DNA of 64,000 nt. It comes from Sphingomonas gellani. Lineage in GTDB: Bacteria; Pseudomonadota; Alphaproteobacteria; Sphingomonadales; Sphingomonadaceae. The DNA is taken from NCBI RefSeq assembly GCF_900110035.1, contig NZ_FOCF01000002.1, positions 1 through 64,000 of the forward strand. Direction: 5' to 3'. The translations under genes were made by a program, and so were the position numbers. Below are positions 44,077 through 52,474 of this stretch, one piece after another (within the stretch, counting starts at the first letter, position 1; each line of letters starts with the position of its first letter). The notes under the pieces were generated by a model. That model ran no database searches, had not been told where the DNA came from, and worked only from the letters and a program-made list of their open reading frames with translations.

Positions 44077-44220
44077 TCAGGGACGCGCCAACTCGGCCTC
44101 CGAGCCGATGAAGTTCGGGCTTTCCGCCTCTGTCGGCCAAGTCGCCCAGTAGGCGGCGGTGACAGCCAGCGAGACCATGAACAGGGCGATGCCCAGCAGG
44201 CGATCGGATCGGTCTTTCAC
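44077..44220 (-). CDS. 47-residue single-pass membrane protein
   Basis: A GTG-initiated frame of 47 codons with GGAGAG six bases upstream on the minus strand. The product reads as a charged N-terminus (KDRSDR), one hydrophobic helix (LLGIALFMVSLAVTAAYWAT) and a short acidic tail ending in ELARP. Charge pattern and ribosome site argue that it is genuinely translated. It lies upstream of the TonB receptor on the same strand, separated by 162 bp, and could share or precede its transcript. No family recognised. Confidence 0.6.
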   Translation of the reverse strand: MKDRSDRLLGIALFMVSLAVTAAYWATWPTEAESPNFIGSEAELARP

Positions 44221-44368
44221 GGCATGCTCTCCGGTCGATGCGTATGGGGGCGAAGCCGGGTGCTAGTTGCGAGAACGATCGCGGATCAATCCATGTGGTG
44301 GTGAAGCGTCTCCGTTCTCGATCTAATCGCGGTACTGATGCCATTCCGGTGCGTATCGGAGGCGGCAG

Positions 44369-44433
44369 GCCTGCACGTATAGGCGGCCTTTGTCGGGAAC
44401 CGCCGGGGACCGCCGGGGACCTTACGTGCAGGC
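44369..44433. repeat. Inverted repeat flanking a 10-bp tandem duplication
   Basis: GCCTGCACGTA (44369-44379) and TACGTGCAGGC (44423-44433) are perfect 11-bp complements. Between them CCGCCGGGGA is repeated twice in tandem (44400-44419). The structure lies in the divergent interval between the 47-residue ORF and the broken L,D-transpeptidase gene. No T-run follows either arm. Confidence 0.7.
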
Positions 44434-44467
44434 GGATTGTGGGGCGAGCGTGTTGTATTCCCGGGCA

Positions 44468-45033
44468 ATGATTATGGCGGTGGCGGCGGCTCCGGTCGGG
44501 ACGCCGGCTCTGCGTGACCTTGTGCCGGGTGGTACGGTTGTGGCCCCGAAGGCTTCAAATGCTGCGGCGCCGTTCGTGGTGAAGCGCGTACTCCGCTTGC
44601 AGCACCCGTTGCGACACGGCGATTATGCCAGAGGCGACAGCGGGGTGCCGGCCGGGCCGTTGGTCATCACTGCGGACCTGCAGGCGGAAACCTGTCGGTG
44701 TTCCGTTCGGGCTACGAGATCGGGACCGCCGCCATTCTGTATGGCGCTCGCGATCACCCCACGCCTCTGGGCACCGTTCCGATCACGGAAAAGGACGCCG
44801 ACCATGTGTCGAACATCTATCACGCGCCGATGCCGTACATGCTGCGGCTGACCGACGACGGGGTTGCGATCCATGGCAGCGAAGTGGATTGGGGCGGCGC
44901 ATCCCATGGCTGCCTGGGCGTGCCGATCGCCTTTGCGAAGCTGTTGTTCGAACAGGCCTGTGTCGGCGATCGTGTATATATAACAGAGGGCCGGTTTATC
45001 GACTCGGCCGGGACTTCAAACCCGACTGGGTGA
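44468..45033 (+). pseudogene. L,D-transpeptidase (YkuD), frameshifted
   Basis: The catalytic half is intact: IHGSEVDWGGASHGCLGVP contains the H-x14-17-[S/T]-H-G-C signature, preceded by FRSGYEIGTAAILYGA and TPLGTVPITEKDADHVSN. The N-terminal half (FVVKRVL, then GVPAGPLVITADLQAET) is in another frame. The two join at 44690-44694, where one base appears to be missing: restoring a C after ACC would give E-T-L-S-V-F-R-S-G, the expected family sequence. No good signal peptide or ribosome-binding site is visible at the ATG at 44468. Either a decayed gene or a sequencing error; if repaired it would be a 188-residue periplasmic cross-linking enzyme. Confidence 0.75.
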
Positions 45034-45099
45034 CATGTAAGTAAAACGCAAAGCGCGTGTTTTTCCCGTTCCTACGGGCGCGAAAATCGAGAAAATAAG

Positions 45100-45225
45100 A
45101 TGAACAAGATTTGGATGGGGATCTGCGTCGTCATCGCGGCCACGGGCGTCGGGGTCGGAGTCGCGCAACATGTCCAGCCCGGGGGCGCCGTTCACAAGTC
45201 GATCGACAGCGACCACGCGCCGTGA
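45100..45225 (+). CDS. 41-residue small membrane protein
   Basis: The frame runs from ATG 45100 to TGA 45225. MNKIWMGICVVIAATGVGVG is a short basic N-terminus and one hydrophobic helix, followed by a hydrophilic tail (QHVQPGGAVHKSIDSDHAP). The upstream GAGAAAATAAG is a mediocre ribosome-binding site. The stop overlaps an in-frame GTG of the next gene (GTGA), consistent with a two-gene unit. No family recognised; it may be an anchor or a leader for its neighbour. Confidence 0.5.
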   Translation: MNKIWMGICVVIAATGVGVGVAQHVQPGGAVHKSIDSDHAP

Positions 45226-45248
45226 TCTTCTCAAAGGGGGCAAAGGCG

Positions 45249-45794
45249 GTGCACAGCGCGATGGCAGAGGGAACGCGCGTTCCCGTCCTGCCGCCTGCAC
45301 CGGTGGCAACCCTGCCGGCCGCACCCTATGCTCCGCCGGCCGTGCTCGTTGCCAGTGTCGTGACGGACAGCAAGGCCGAGGATCCGTGCGTGTGCCCGCT
45401 GGGCGCGTCCCTGCCGGCCGCCGCCATGTCCGCTTCGATCCAGAACGGCGACGCCCGGCGCGACCCGGCCGTGGCCGAGCTGGTCAGCTGCATCTGCGCC
45501 AGTGTGAAGGCGCTGCCGCAGGCCGCGAACGCCGAGGACCTGGAGGCGAGCATCGTGTTCGCCATCGCGCAGTCCAAGGCGCATGACGCGGTCGTACGCC
45601 AGGCGCTGGCGATGATGGTCGGGTTTGACAATGGCTGGTCGAACATGCCGGCCGCGCTGCGGCGCGTGCAGGACGGCCTGGGCAAGCTGAACCGCGGAAC
45701 GGCTTCGCTGGGCAGCGGCTTTCTGGGCTCCGGTAGCTCGTTCAGCGCGCGGACGCTGGCTGTGGGTGGCGGCTCAGCGAATTACGGCATCTGA
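45249..45794 (+). CDS. Hypothetical protein with Cys-x-Cys motifs
   Basis: A protein of about 181 residues. The GTG at 45249 is chosen because AAGGGGG lies eight bases upstream; a GTG at 45222, overlapping the previous stop, or an ATG at 45261 are alternatives. The N-terminal third is Pro/Ala/Val-rich (VPVLPPAPVATLPAAPYAPP). Then come two cysteine pairs, CVC and CIC, about 33 residues apart, a helical middle (AEDLEASIVFAIAQSKAHDA; QALAMMVGFDNGWSNMP) and a Gly/Ser-rich end (LGSGFLGSGSSFSA). There is no clear signal peptide unless the preceding 41-residue ORF serves it. I do not recognise the family. Confidence 0.6.
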   Translation: MHSAMAEGTRVPVLPPAPVATLPAAPYAPPAVLVASVVTDSKAEDPCVCPLGASLPAAAMSASIQNGDARRDPAVAELVSCICASVKALPQAANAEDLEASIVFAIAQSKAHDAVVRQALAMMVGFDNGWSNMPAALRRVQDGLGKLNRGTASLGSGFLGSGSSFSARTLAVGGGSANYGI

Positions 45795-46010
45795 GTAGGA
45801 GGGCTGGACGCGGGCGGCGGCTATGCCCAGCCGGCGTGATCGGCAGGTTGGTCGTTCGCCTGCGCGGAGTTGCGGTCGCCACAAGTACGTAATGTCCGAG
45901 CCAGCATTGGGCGCGTAGCCTAGGGCGGGCACGACGCGTCGGTAACGACACTACAGCGCGGCGCGGGGAGCATCTCGCTGGCTGACGGGCGCCCGGGCAG
46001 GACTGCTCGT

Positions 46011-47027
46011 CTATACCGCCGCCGGCCCGACGCTGGCGCGTTTCACGATGGTGTAGGGGACCTCGATCCGGTGGTGCGCCGCGTCCTGCGGCTCCGCTGC
46101 GTCGATCAGCAGGTCCACTGCGGCGGCGGCTACCTCGAAATTGGGCTGGTGCACCGTGGTCAGCTGCGGCCAGGCCATGCGTGCCAGCGCCATGTCGTCG
46201 AACCCTACGACGGACAGGCGGTCGGGCACCGTGATGCCATGGCGCATCGCCACTACCAGGACGGCGAACGCCATCTCGTCATTGCTGGCCAGTACGGCGC
46301 TGGGCGGCGTGCCGGTGTCGAGCAACGTCTCGGCAGCGGCCAGGCCGGAACGGTATCGGTAATCGCCCTCCAGCACGCGATGGTCGGCCACTGTCAGCCC
46401 GGCGGCCTGCATCGCATCGCAGAACCCGCGCCAACGCTCGTTCGACGACCCATGCGCGGGCGGTCCCTTGATAAAGGCGATGTCGCGGTGTCCGGCGGCG
46501 ATCAGCAGTTGCGTCATCTCCGCGGAGGCGCGGCGATCGTCGACCCGGACCAGCGGCGTGCGCTCCGGCACCAGCGCCGGCGCGATCCGGACCACCGGGA
46601 CACCATGCGCGTCGAACAGGTCGATCAGTTCCGGCCAGTCGCAGATCGGCGGGGTCAGGATCGCCCCGACCAGCCGCACCTGTCGCAAGGTGGTGTCCAG
46701 CGTGGACTTCCAGTCGCCGGCATCGCGATCGACCTCCTCGATCAACAGGTGATGCCCACGTTCGCGGCAGCGTGTCAGGGCGCCGCGCTGGATGTCGCTG
46801 GCATAGGGTGAGGCAGGATCGTCGAAGAACGCCCCGACCAGGAACGATCGCGCGCTGGACAGGCCCCGCGCGAACATGTTCGGGCGATAGCCCGTCTCCT
46901 CCACGACCTTCATCACGCGTTCGCGGACGTCCGCGCGGACATGCGCCTCCCCGTTCATGACGCGCGACACCGTCTTGATCGACACGCCGGCGCGCGCGGC
47001 GACATCCTTGATCGTGACGCGGGTCAT
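46011..47027 (-). CDS. LacI-family transcriptional regulator
   Basis: A 338-residue repressor-type regulator. MTRVTIKDVAARAGVSIKTV starts the DNA-binding domain, VSRVMNGEAHVRADVRERV carries the recognition and hinge helices, and the periplasmic-binding-protein-like effector domain (about 60-335) follows, with VGAFFDDPASPYASDIQRG, DDRRASAEMTQLLI, HRDIAFIKGP and VVGFDDMALARMAWP. Effectors of this family are mostly sugars. It is divergent from the 1110-residue TonB receptor and faces an operator-like dyad, so local control of that receptor and its downstream genes is likely. The start at 47027 gives the canonical N-terminus; longer frames do not. Confidence 0.93.
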   Translation of the reverse strand: MTRVTIKDVAARAGVSIKTVSRVMNGEAHVRADVRERVMKVVEETGYRPNMFARGLSSARSFLVGAFFDDPASPYASDIQRGALTRCRERGHHLLIEEVDRDAGDWKSTLDTTLRQVRLVGAILTPPICDWPELIDLFDAHGVPVVRIAPALVPERTPLVRVDDRRASAEMTQLLIAAGHRDIAFIKGPPAHGSSNERWRGFCDAMQAAGLTVADHRVLEGDYRYRSGLAAAETLLDTGTPPSAVLASNDEMAFAVLVVAMRHGITVPDRLSVVGFDDMALARMAWPQLTTVHQPNFEVAAAAVDLLIDAAEPQDAAHHRIEVPYTIVKRASVGPAAV

Positions 47028-47192
47028 CGGTGGTCGGAAGAAGCGGGGCAGCGGGTGTTCACGGCCCGCAAGATGAGCCGTTCGGCCGGACCATGCAATG
47101 CCCGCTCCCAAGCCCGGTGGCGTGTCGTAGGCGTCATGCGTGACATCCCGGCCACGAAATCCGGTCACGTCGATACGGGTCCGGTACGGCCA

Positions 47193-47220
47193 TTGACATC
47201 GTTGTCGGCTCGGCTACGTC
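47193..47220 (+). promoter_or_regulatory. Candidate promoter with LacI-type operator
   Basis: TGACATCGTTGTCG (47194-47207) is a near-perfect dyad centred on CG, the form of LacI-family operators; only one of the six base pairs in GACATCGTTGTC is unmatched. Its left half contains TTGACA (47193-47198), a consensus -35 box, with TACGTC (47215-47220) 16 bp downstream as a weak -10. The receptor start is 71 bp further on. Overlap of operator and -35 suggests repression by occlusion. Confidence 0.6.
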
Positions 47221-47290
47221 TTGCGTCGAACGGCGAGAAACATCGCCGGGGACACATACGCGCCCGTCGTGGCGCTTCAGGGAGGATGTA

Positions 47291-50200
47291 ATGAGGGGGC
47301 TTACGCTCACGACCATGTTCGCGCGCTCGGCATCGGCGATCGCGCTCGCCACCGGGCTTGCCATGTCCGGCACCGCGCTGGCGCAAACGGTGCCGCCGCC
47401 CGGCGGGACCTCGGCCACCGATCCGCAGCAGGGCACGCCCCAGGCCGATACCGCGCGCGGCGGTCCGGTGCAGGAAGGCGGCGCCACCGCGACCAACGCG
47501 GTTCCCGATCAGCAGCCGGGCGACATCGTCGTCACGGGCGTGCGCGCGTCGCTGGAACGGTCGATCGCGATCAAGCGCGATTCGTCGGGCATCGTCGACG
47601 CGATCAGCGCGGAGGACATCGGCAAGTTTCCCAACACGAACGTGGCCGAATCGCTGCAGCGGATCACCGGCGTTTCGATCGACCGCGTGAACGGGGAGGG
47701 GTCCACCGTCACCGTCCGTGGCTTCGGCGCGCAATATAACCTGGTCACGCTGAATGGGCGTCAGCTCGCCACGTCGAACATCGTCGCGGTGGGCGGCGAT
47801 CAGGGCGGCGACGGCGCGGGCGGCTTCGGCCGTTCGTTCGACTTCGCGAACCTTGCGTCGGAAGGCGTCAAGACGCTGGAGGTGTACAAGACAGGTCGCG
47901 CGGCCGTCCCGTCGGGCGGCATCGGCGCCACGATCAACGTCATCAGCCGCCGTCCGCTGGACCAGCGCACGCCAGGCCTGACCGGCTCGATCGGCGCCAA
48001 GGCAAGTTACGACACCGGCGCGGACGATTGCGTCTCGTGCGGCGACCATGTCACGCCCGAAGTGTCCGGCACCGCCAGCTGGAGCAACCCGGACCAGCGT
48101 TTCGGCGTGTCGCTGTTCGGCAGCTACCAGAAGCGCAATTTCAGCTTCCCCAGCCAGGCGAACAACGCCTGGAACATTCGCACGCTGTCCGATTTCCTCA
48201 ACCCGTCCAACGGCTTCGTCAATCCGTCGACCAAGTTCAACAACCTGCCGACCAATTCCAACGTGCTGGTTTCGGTGCCCGACGACAGCCGGTATCACTT
48301 CTCCGAAGCGAGCCGTGAGCGCATCAACGGGCAGGGCGTGGTGCAGTTCAAGCCCACCGACACGCTGACCATCACCGCCGACGCGCTGTACGCGCAGCTG
48401 CGCGAATCCGAGCGGCGTTCGACCCAGTCCAACTGGTTCAACCGCCCGTTCGACGAGGTGACGTTCGATGACTCGTCGAACGGCATCGCCACCACCCGCT
48501 ACCTTCACGAAACCATCAACGGCGTGAAGGACGAGGCGTTCGAGCAGGCGTATCGCGCGCAGAAGAACCGGCTGTACGACTTTGGCGGCAACATCGCGTG
48601 GCAGGCCACCGACCGGCTGAGCCTGGCACTCGACGGTCATTTCGGCAAGGCGCAGAGCCTGCCGGACAATCCGAACGGCCAGACCTCCACCACCGTCGCC
48701 TTCAACGCGCCGGTCGTCACCGCGCACTCGCTGGACTGGGGCACCAACGGCTTCCCGGTACAGACCATCTCCTTCAATGACGCCACGCGCAGTGTCACGC
48801 CGCCGTCCACAGCGAACCCGAACGGTCTCCCGTTCACCAAGGGCAACGCGAACGGCGCGATCGATCTGGGCGATCTGTCGGGCGCGGTGCAGCGCCAGTT
48901 CGACTCCCGCCAGACGCAGCGGATCAAGGAAATCCGCCTCGACGGCGGCTATGACCTAGGCGGCAACAGCCGGTTCGACTTTGGCGGCAACTACCGCGTC
49001 ACCAACACGCGTCAGACCCAGTACAACACGCGCCAGGTTCTGGGTGACTGGGGCAATTCGCTGCCGCCAGATATCGACAGGATCGCGCCCGGTCAGGTGT
49101 TCCAGTTCTGCGCGGCGTGCCAGTTCCATCACAACGATGCTGGCTCAGACCCCAACACGCAGATCGCGTTCCGTACGGAAGATGCGACCAAGCTGTATAA
49201 TGCGCTGTTCAATTATTACACGGGCCTGCCGCTTGACCCGGACCAGGTCAGGTTCGCGGGCAAGTCGATCGATGGCGTGGACCACCGCAACAACATCGAC
49301 GCAAACAACGACAATCGCGTGCGGGAGAGCATCTGGTCGGTGTACGGCCAGGTCACCTGGAACGGTCAGCTCGGCGATTTCGATGCCCAGTTGGTGGCCG
49401 GTGCCCGCTTCGAAAGCACGCGCGTAAAGGCTTTGTCGCTGCAACCCGTGCCGCTGGCGATCGTGTGGCAGGCCGACAACGACTTCTTCATCCAGAACTC
49501 GACGGATCGTCAGGAGATCACGAGCAGGGGCAAGTACAACAATCTGCTGCCGGCGATGGACTTCTCCGTCGATTTCACCCGGTCGCTGAAGGGGCGCTTC
49601 TCCTACAGCAAGACGATCGCGCGGGCGCCGTACGGCAACCTGTTCGCGTCCACCGGCGTCGGCGCGCCGCCGCGTCCGACGGCGATCGGCGGTATCGCCA
49701 GCGGCAACCAGAACAACACGGACCTCGATCCGCTGACGTCGGACAATTTCGACGTGTCGCTGGAATGGTATCCGCGCAAGGACGTGTACCTGTCGGCCGG
49801 CTTCTTCGACAAGCGGGTGCACAACTTCATCGGCAACACGCTGGTGCAGCGTAACCTGTTCGGCCTGCGCGACCCGACTTCGGGTGCGGCGGGCACGCGT
49901 TCCGGTATTGCCAAGGATCGGCTCACCAACGGCTTCCAGGCCGACATCACCGACGTGAACCTGTTCACGTATACGGCGCTGTTGCAGCAGAACAATGGCA
50001 ACGTGGCGGCGGCGGATGCTGCGTTCCGGGCCAATTACAACCAGCAGACCCGCGCCCTGGATCAAGGCTTCGTCGACAAGACGCTGGCGGCGGTGGACAT
50101 CATCGCCAATGGCAGCGACCCGCTGTTCAACTTCTCCGTCAATACCCCGATCAACAACAAGGATGCGGAGATCTACGGCGCCGAATTCGCCGGTCAGTAC

Positions 50201-50623
50201 TTCCTGGGCGACACCGGGTTCGGCATCGCCGCCAGCTACACGCTGGTGCGCGGCAATGTCGGCATCGACGTGGCGGCGGACCCCAGCGTCGACCAGTTCG
50301 CGCTGGTCGGCCTGTCCGACACGGCGAACGCCACGCTGATCTACGACAAGAACGGGCTGTCGGCGCGCGTCGCATATAACTGGCGCGCGAAGTTCCTCAG
50401 CCAGGTCAACCGCGACAGCTACCACAACCCGGCGTTCACCGCGCCCTACGGCCAGGTGGACATGAACATCAGCTATGACGTGACGCCGCGTCTGGCGCTG
50501 ACGTTCGAGGGCATCAACCTGTTCGAGGAGGGAATCCGGGTCTACGCCCGCGACAAGATCAACACCTGGTACGAGTCGGAGGGAACGGCGCGCTATCTGA
50601 TCGGCGCACGGTATCGCTTCTGA
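47291..50623 (+). CDS. TonB-dependent receptor of the LacI/SapC/halogenase locus
   Basis: A 1110-residue outer-membrane receptor. The signal peptide ends near residue 32 (AMSGTALAQ). A proline/glycine-rich linker leads to DIVVTGVRASLERSIAIKRD, the TonB-box/plug start of the large oligosaccharide-type receptors, then IVDAISAEDIGKFPNTNVAE, SLQRITGVSIDRVNGEGSTV and TVRGFGAQYNLVTLNGRQLA. The barrel ends in LIGARYRF. A good GGAGG precedes the ATG. With a divergent LacI regulator and SapC, cupin-like and halogenase genes downstream, it fits the Caulobacter/Xanthomonas/sphingomonad carbohydrate-uptake type, although no glycoside hydrolase is nearby. The ligand is unknown. Confidence 0.93.
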   Translation: MRGLTLTTMFARSASAIALATGLAMSGTALAQTVPPPGGTSATDPQQGTPQADTARGGPVQEGGATATNAVPDQQPGDIVVTGVRASLERSIAIKRDSSGIVDAISAEDIGKFPNTNVAESLQRITGVSIDRVNGEGSTVTVRGFGAQYNLVTLNGRQLATSNIVAVGGDQGGDGAGGFGRSFDFANLASEGVKTLEVYKTGRAAVPSGGIGATINVISRRPLDQRTPGLTGSIGAKASYDTGADDCVSCGDHVTPEVSGTASWSNPDQRFGVSLFGSYQKRNFSFPSQANNAWNIRTLSDFLNPSNGFVNPSTKFNNLPTNSNVLVSVPDDSRYHFSEASRERINGQGVVQFKPTDTLTITADALYAQLRESERRSTQSNWFNRPFDEVTFDDSSNGIATTRYLHETINGVKDEAFEQAYRAQKNRLYDFGGNIAWQATDRLSLALDGHFGKAQSLPDNPNGQTSTTVAFNAPVVTAHSLDWGTNGFPVQTISFNDATRSVTPPSTANPNGLPFTKGNANGAIDLGDLSGAVQRQFDSRQTQRIKEIRLDGGYDLGGNSRFDFGGNYRVTNTRQTQYNTRQVLGDWGNSLPPDIDRIAPGQVFQFCAACQFHHNDAGSDPNTQIAFRTEDATKLYNALFNYYTGLPLDPDQVRFAGKSIDGVDHRNNIDANNDNRVRESIWSVYGQVTWNGQLGDFDAQLVAGARFESTRVKALSLQPVPLAIVWQADNDFFIQNSTDRQEITSRGKYNNLLPAMDFSVDFTRSLKGRFSYSKTIARAPYGNLFASTGVGAPPRPTAIGGIASGNQNNTDLDPLTSDNFDVSLEWYPRKDVYLSAGFFDKRVHNFIGNTLVQRNLFGLRDPTSGAAGTRSGIAKDRLTNGFQADITDVNLFTYTALLQQNNGNVAAADAAFRANYNQQTRALDQGFVDKTLAAVDIIANGSDPLFNFSVNTPINNKDAEIYGAEFAGQYFLGDTGFGIAASYTLVRGNVGIDVAADPSVDQFALVGLSDTANATLIYDKNGLSARVAYNWRAKFLSQVNRDSYHNPAFTAPYGQVDMNISYDVTPRLALTFEGINLFEEGIRVYARDKINTWYESEGTARYLIGARYRF

Positions 50624-50640
50624 TCGCGACGACGTAAGGT

Positions 50641-50676
50641 GGAAGGGTCGCCGGCGACGGCGGCCCTTCCTGTTTT
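50641..50676 (+). terminator. Strong hairpin terminator or attenuator after the TonB receptor
   Basis: GGAAGGGTCGCCG (50641-50653) pairs over 13 positions, with one G-T wobble, to CGGCGGCCCTTCC (50658-50670) around the loop GCGA and is followed by TGTTTT. It lies 18 bp after the receptor stop and 13 bp before the SapC start, so it should reduce read-through and set a lower expression level for the downstream genes. Confidence 0.85.
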
Positions 50677-50688
50677 CGGGATGCCGGG

Positions 50689-51435
50689 ATGGACATGAGC
50701 GTGGACGAGAAGCGGGCGGACAACGGGCCGATCCCGTTGAACAATGTGGACCATGCCGGCCTGCGCGTGGTTCTGGAACGGGGCTCGGCCTATGGCGACG
50801 GCGTCAACCAGTGCCGTGTCTTCGCGACCGAGTTCGAGGAATTGCAGCGCGAATATGCGATCCTGTTCCGGGTCGACGCGGAGGGCACGTACCATGCGTT
50901 CGTCCCGCTGGGCCTCGCGGCCGGGGAGAACCTGTTCCTGGACGGCGACCGCTGGGACGCGCACCACATCCCCGCATTGATGCAGCGCGGTCCGTTCTCG
51001 ATCGGCGTGCCACCGGCGGGAGAGGCGGGAGAGCCGATGATCCACATCGATCCGACGCATGCGCGGATCAGCCGCGATTGGGGCGCCCCGATCTTCCTGG
51101 ACCATGGCGGCAACGCGCCGCTGCTCGACCGGGTCGGCGACGTCCTACGTCGTATCTATGCGGGCCATGCGATCGAGCCGGCGCTGAGCGCCGCATTCGC
51201 CGCGCACGACCTGTTCGAGCCGGTCGACATCGATGTCGAGGTGGAGGATGGGCGCCATTTCTCGCTTCCGGATTGCGTGACGGTCAGCCAGGATCGTTTG
51301 GGGGCGCTGGATGGGGACGCGCTGGCCGCGCTGCACCGCGACGACTTCCTGCGCCCTGCGGTGTGGGTCGCATCCTCGCTCGCCAACGTCACGCGGCTGG
51401 TCGATCGCAAGGTGCGGCGCGATGGGGCGGCCTGA
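50689..51435 (+). CDS. SapC-family protein
   Basis: A 248-residue protein of the SapC family, named for an S-layer secretion locus but biochemically uncharacterised. Visible family segments are FATEFEELQREYAILFRVD, AGENLFLDGDRWDAHHIPAL, QRGPFSIGVP, and F-E-P-V-D-I-D-V with LPDCVTVSQDRLGAL. There is no signal peptide, so it is probably cytoplasmic. It overlaps the next gene by 14 bases and lies behind a terminator following the TonB receptor. SapC, cupin-like and halogenase genes recur together beside such receptors in related genomes. Confidence 0.88.
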   Translation: MDMSVDEKRADNGPIPLNNVDHAGLRVVLERGSAYGDGVNQCRVFATEFEELQREYAILFRVDAEGTYHAFVPLGLAAGENLFLDGDRWDAHHIPALMQRGPFSIGVPPAGEAGEPMIHIDPTHARISRDWGAPIFLDHGGNAPLLDRVGDVLRRIYAGHAIEPALSAAFAAHDLFEPVDIDVEVEDGRHFSLPDCVTVSQDRLGALDGDALAALHRDDFLRPAVWVASSLANVTRLVDRKVRRDGAA

Positions 51436-52474
51436 CCCGACGACCGCGCCGCTTCGCGTGACCCGCCGCACGCGGGAACGGGACGGGCGCGGCACGCCGC
51501 CCGATCTGGCGGCGACGATTGCGGACGGGGTGCCGACGATCTTTCGCGGCGCGGCGCGAGACTGGCCGCTGGTACAGGCGGGGCTGGAGTCGCCGGGCGC
51601 GGCGGCGGCGTATTTGCGCCGGTTCGATGCCGGTCGGCCGATCGTCGGCTATACCGCGCCGCCGGATGCGAGGGGCCGCTTTCATTACGACGAGACGGTC
51701 ACCCGCATGAACTTTCGCGGCGAACGATTGCCGCTGACGGAGATGCTGGATCGGATCGCGGCGCACGCGGACGATCCGGACGCGCCCGCGCTGTATGTCG
51801 GCTCCACCGACCTCGACACCTATCTGCCGGGCCTGTCGGCTGAGGTGCCGCTGAACGCCGGCGACCTGTTCGCGCGCCACCCGCCGCTTGCCAGCATCTG
51901 GGTCGGCAACCGCACCACCGCCGCCGCGCATTACGACCAGTCGAACAACGCGGCGGTCTGTGCGGTCGGCCGCCGCCGCTTCACGCTGTTCCCGCCCGAA
52001 CAGGTGGCCAACCTCTACCCCGGTCCGCTCGGTCCGACACCGGGCGGGCAGGCGGTCACCATGGTGGATTTCGCCGACCCCGACCTGGCCCGTTATCCGC
52101 TCTTTGCCGAGGCGGTGGAGGCGGGCGAGGTGGCGGAGCTGGAGCCGGGCGACCTGCTCGTCTACCCGGCGCTGTGGTGGCACCAGGTGGAGGCGCTGGA
52201 GCCGTTCAACGTCCTGATCAATTTCTGGTGGAACGCGGCGCGTGAGGAACTGGACACGCCGATGACCACGCTGCTCCACGCCATGCTGTCGCTGCGCGAC
52301 CGGCCGGAGCATGAGAAGACCGCGTGGCGCGCGATATTCGAGTATTACGTCTTCGGCCCCGCCGATCGCGCGGCGGCGCACCTGCCGGCGGCGGCGCAAG
52401 GGCCGCTGGCGCCGATCGATCCGGTCAGCGCGCGGCGGCTGCGCGCGCTGGTCGCCAACAGGCTGAACCGATGA
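51422..52474 (+). CDS. JmjC/cupin_8-like Fe(II)/2-oxoglutarate oxygenase
   Basis: A 350-residue cupin-like protein related to FIH-type hydroxylases. The facial triad is readable: His170-x-Asp172 in AAHYDQSNN and His254 in LWWHQVEAL. GVPTIFRGAARDWPLV and RFTLFPPEQVANLYPGPLG are typical of the group. It is therefore probably catalytically competent and could hydroxylate a protein or small-molecule target. It starts inside the SapC gene (14-base overlap) and its stop overlaps the halogenase ATG (ATGA), so the three are translated from one message. The target is unknown; the partner genes suggest modification linked to the imported substrate or to the receptor system. Confidence 0.85.
   Translation: MGRPDPTTAPLRVTRRTRERDGRGTPPDLAATIADGVPTIFRGAARDWPLVQAGLESPGAAAAYLRRFDAGRPIVGYTAPPDARGRFHYDETVTRMNFRGERLPLTEMLDRIAAHADDPDAPALYVGSTDLDTYLPGLSAEVPLNAGDLFARHPPLASIWVGNRTTAAAHYDQSNNAAVCAVGRRRFTLFPPEQVANLYPGPLGPTPGGQAVTMVDFADPDLARYPLFAEAVEAGEVAELEPGDLLVYPALWWHQVEALEPFNVLINFWWNAAREELDTPMTTLLHAMLSLRDRPEHEKTAWRAIFEYYVFGPADRAAAHLPAAAQGPLAPIDPVSARRLRALVANRLNR

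Noticed and set aside
44684..44700. Programmed -1 frameshift site in the L,D-transpeptidase
   Set aside because: The bases at the junction (GCG GAA ACC TGT) do not form an X-XXY-YYZ heptamer in the zero frame and no downstream stem is obvious; a one-base deletion or read error is simpler.
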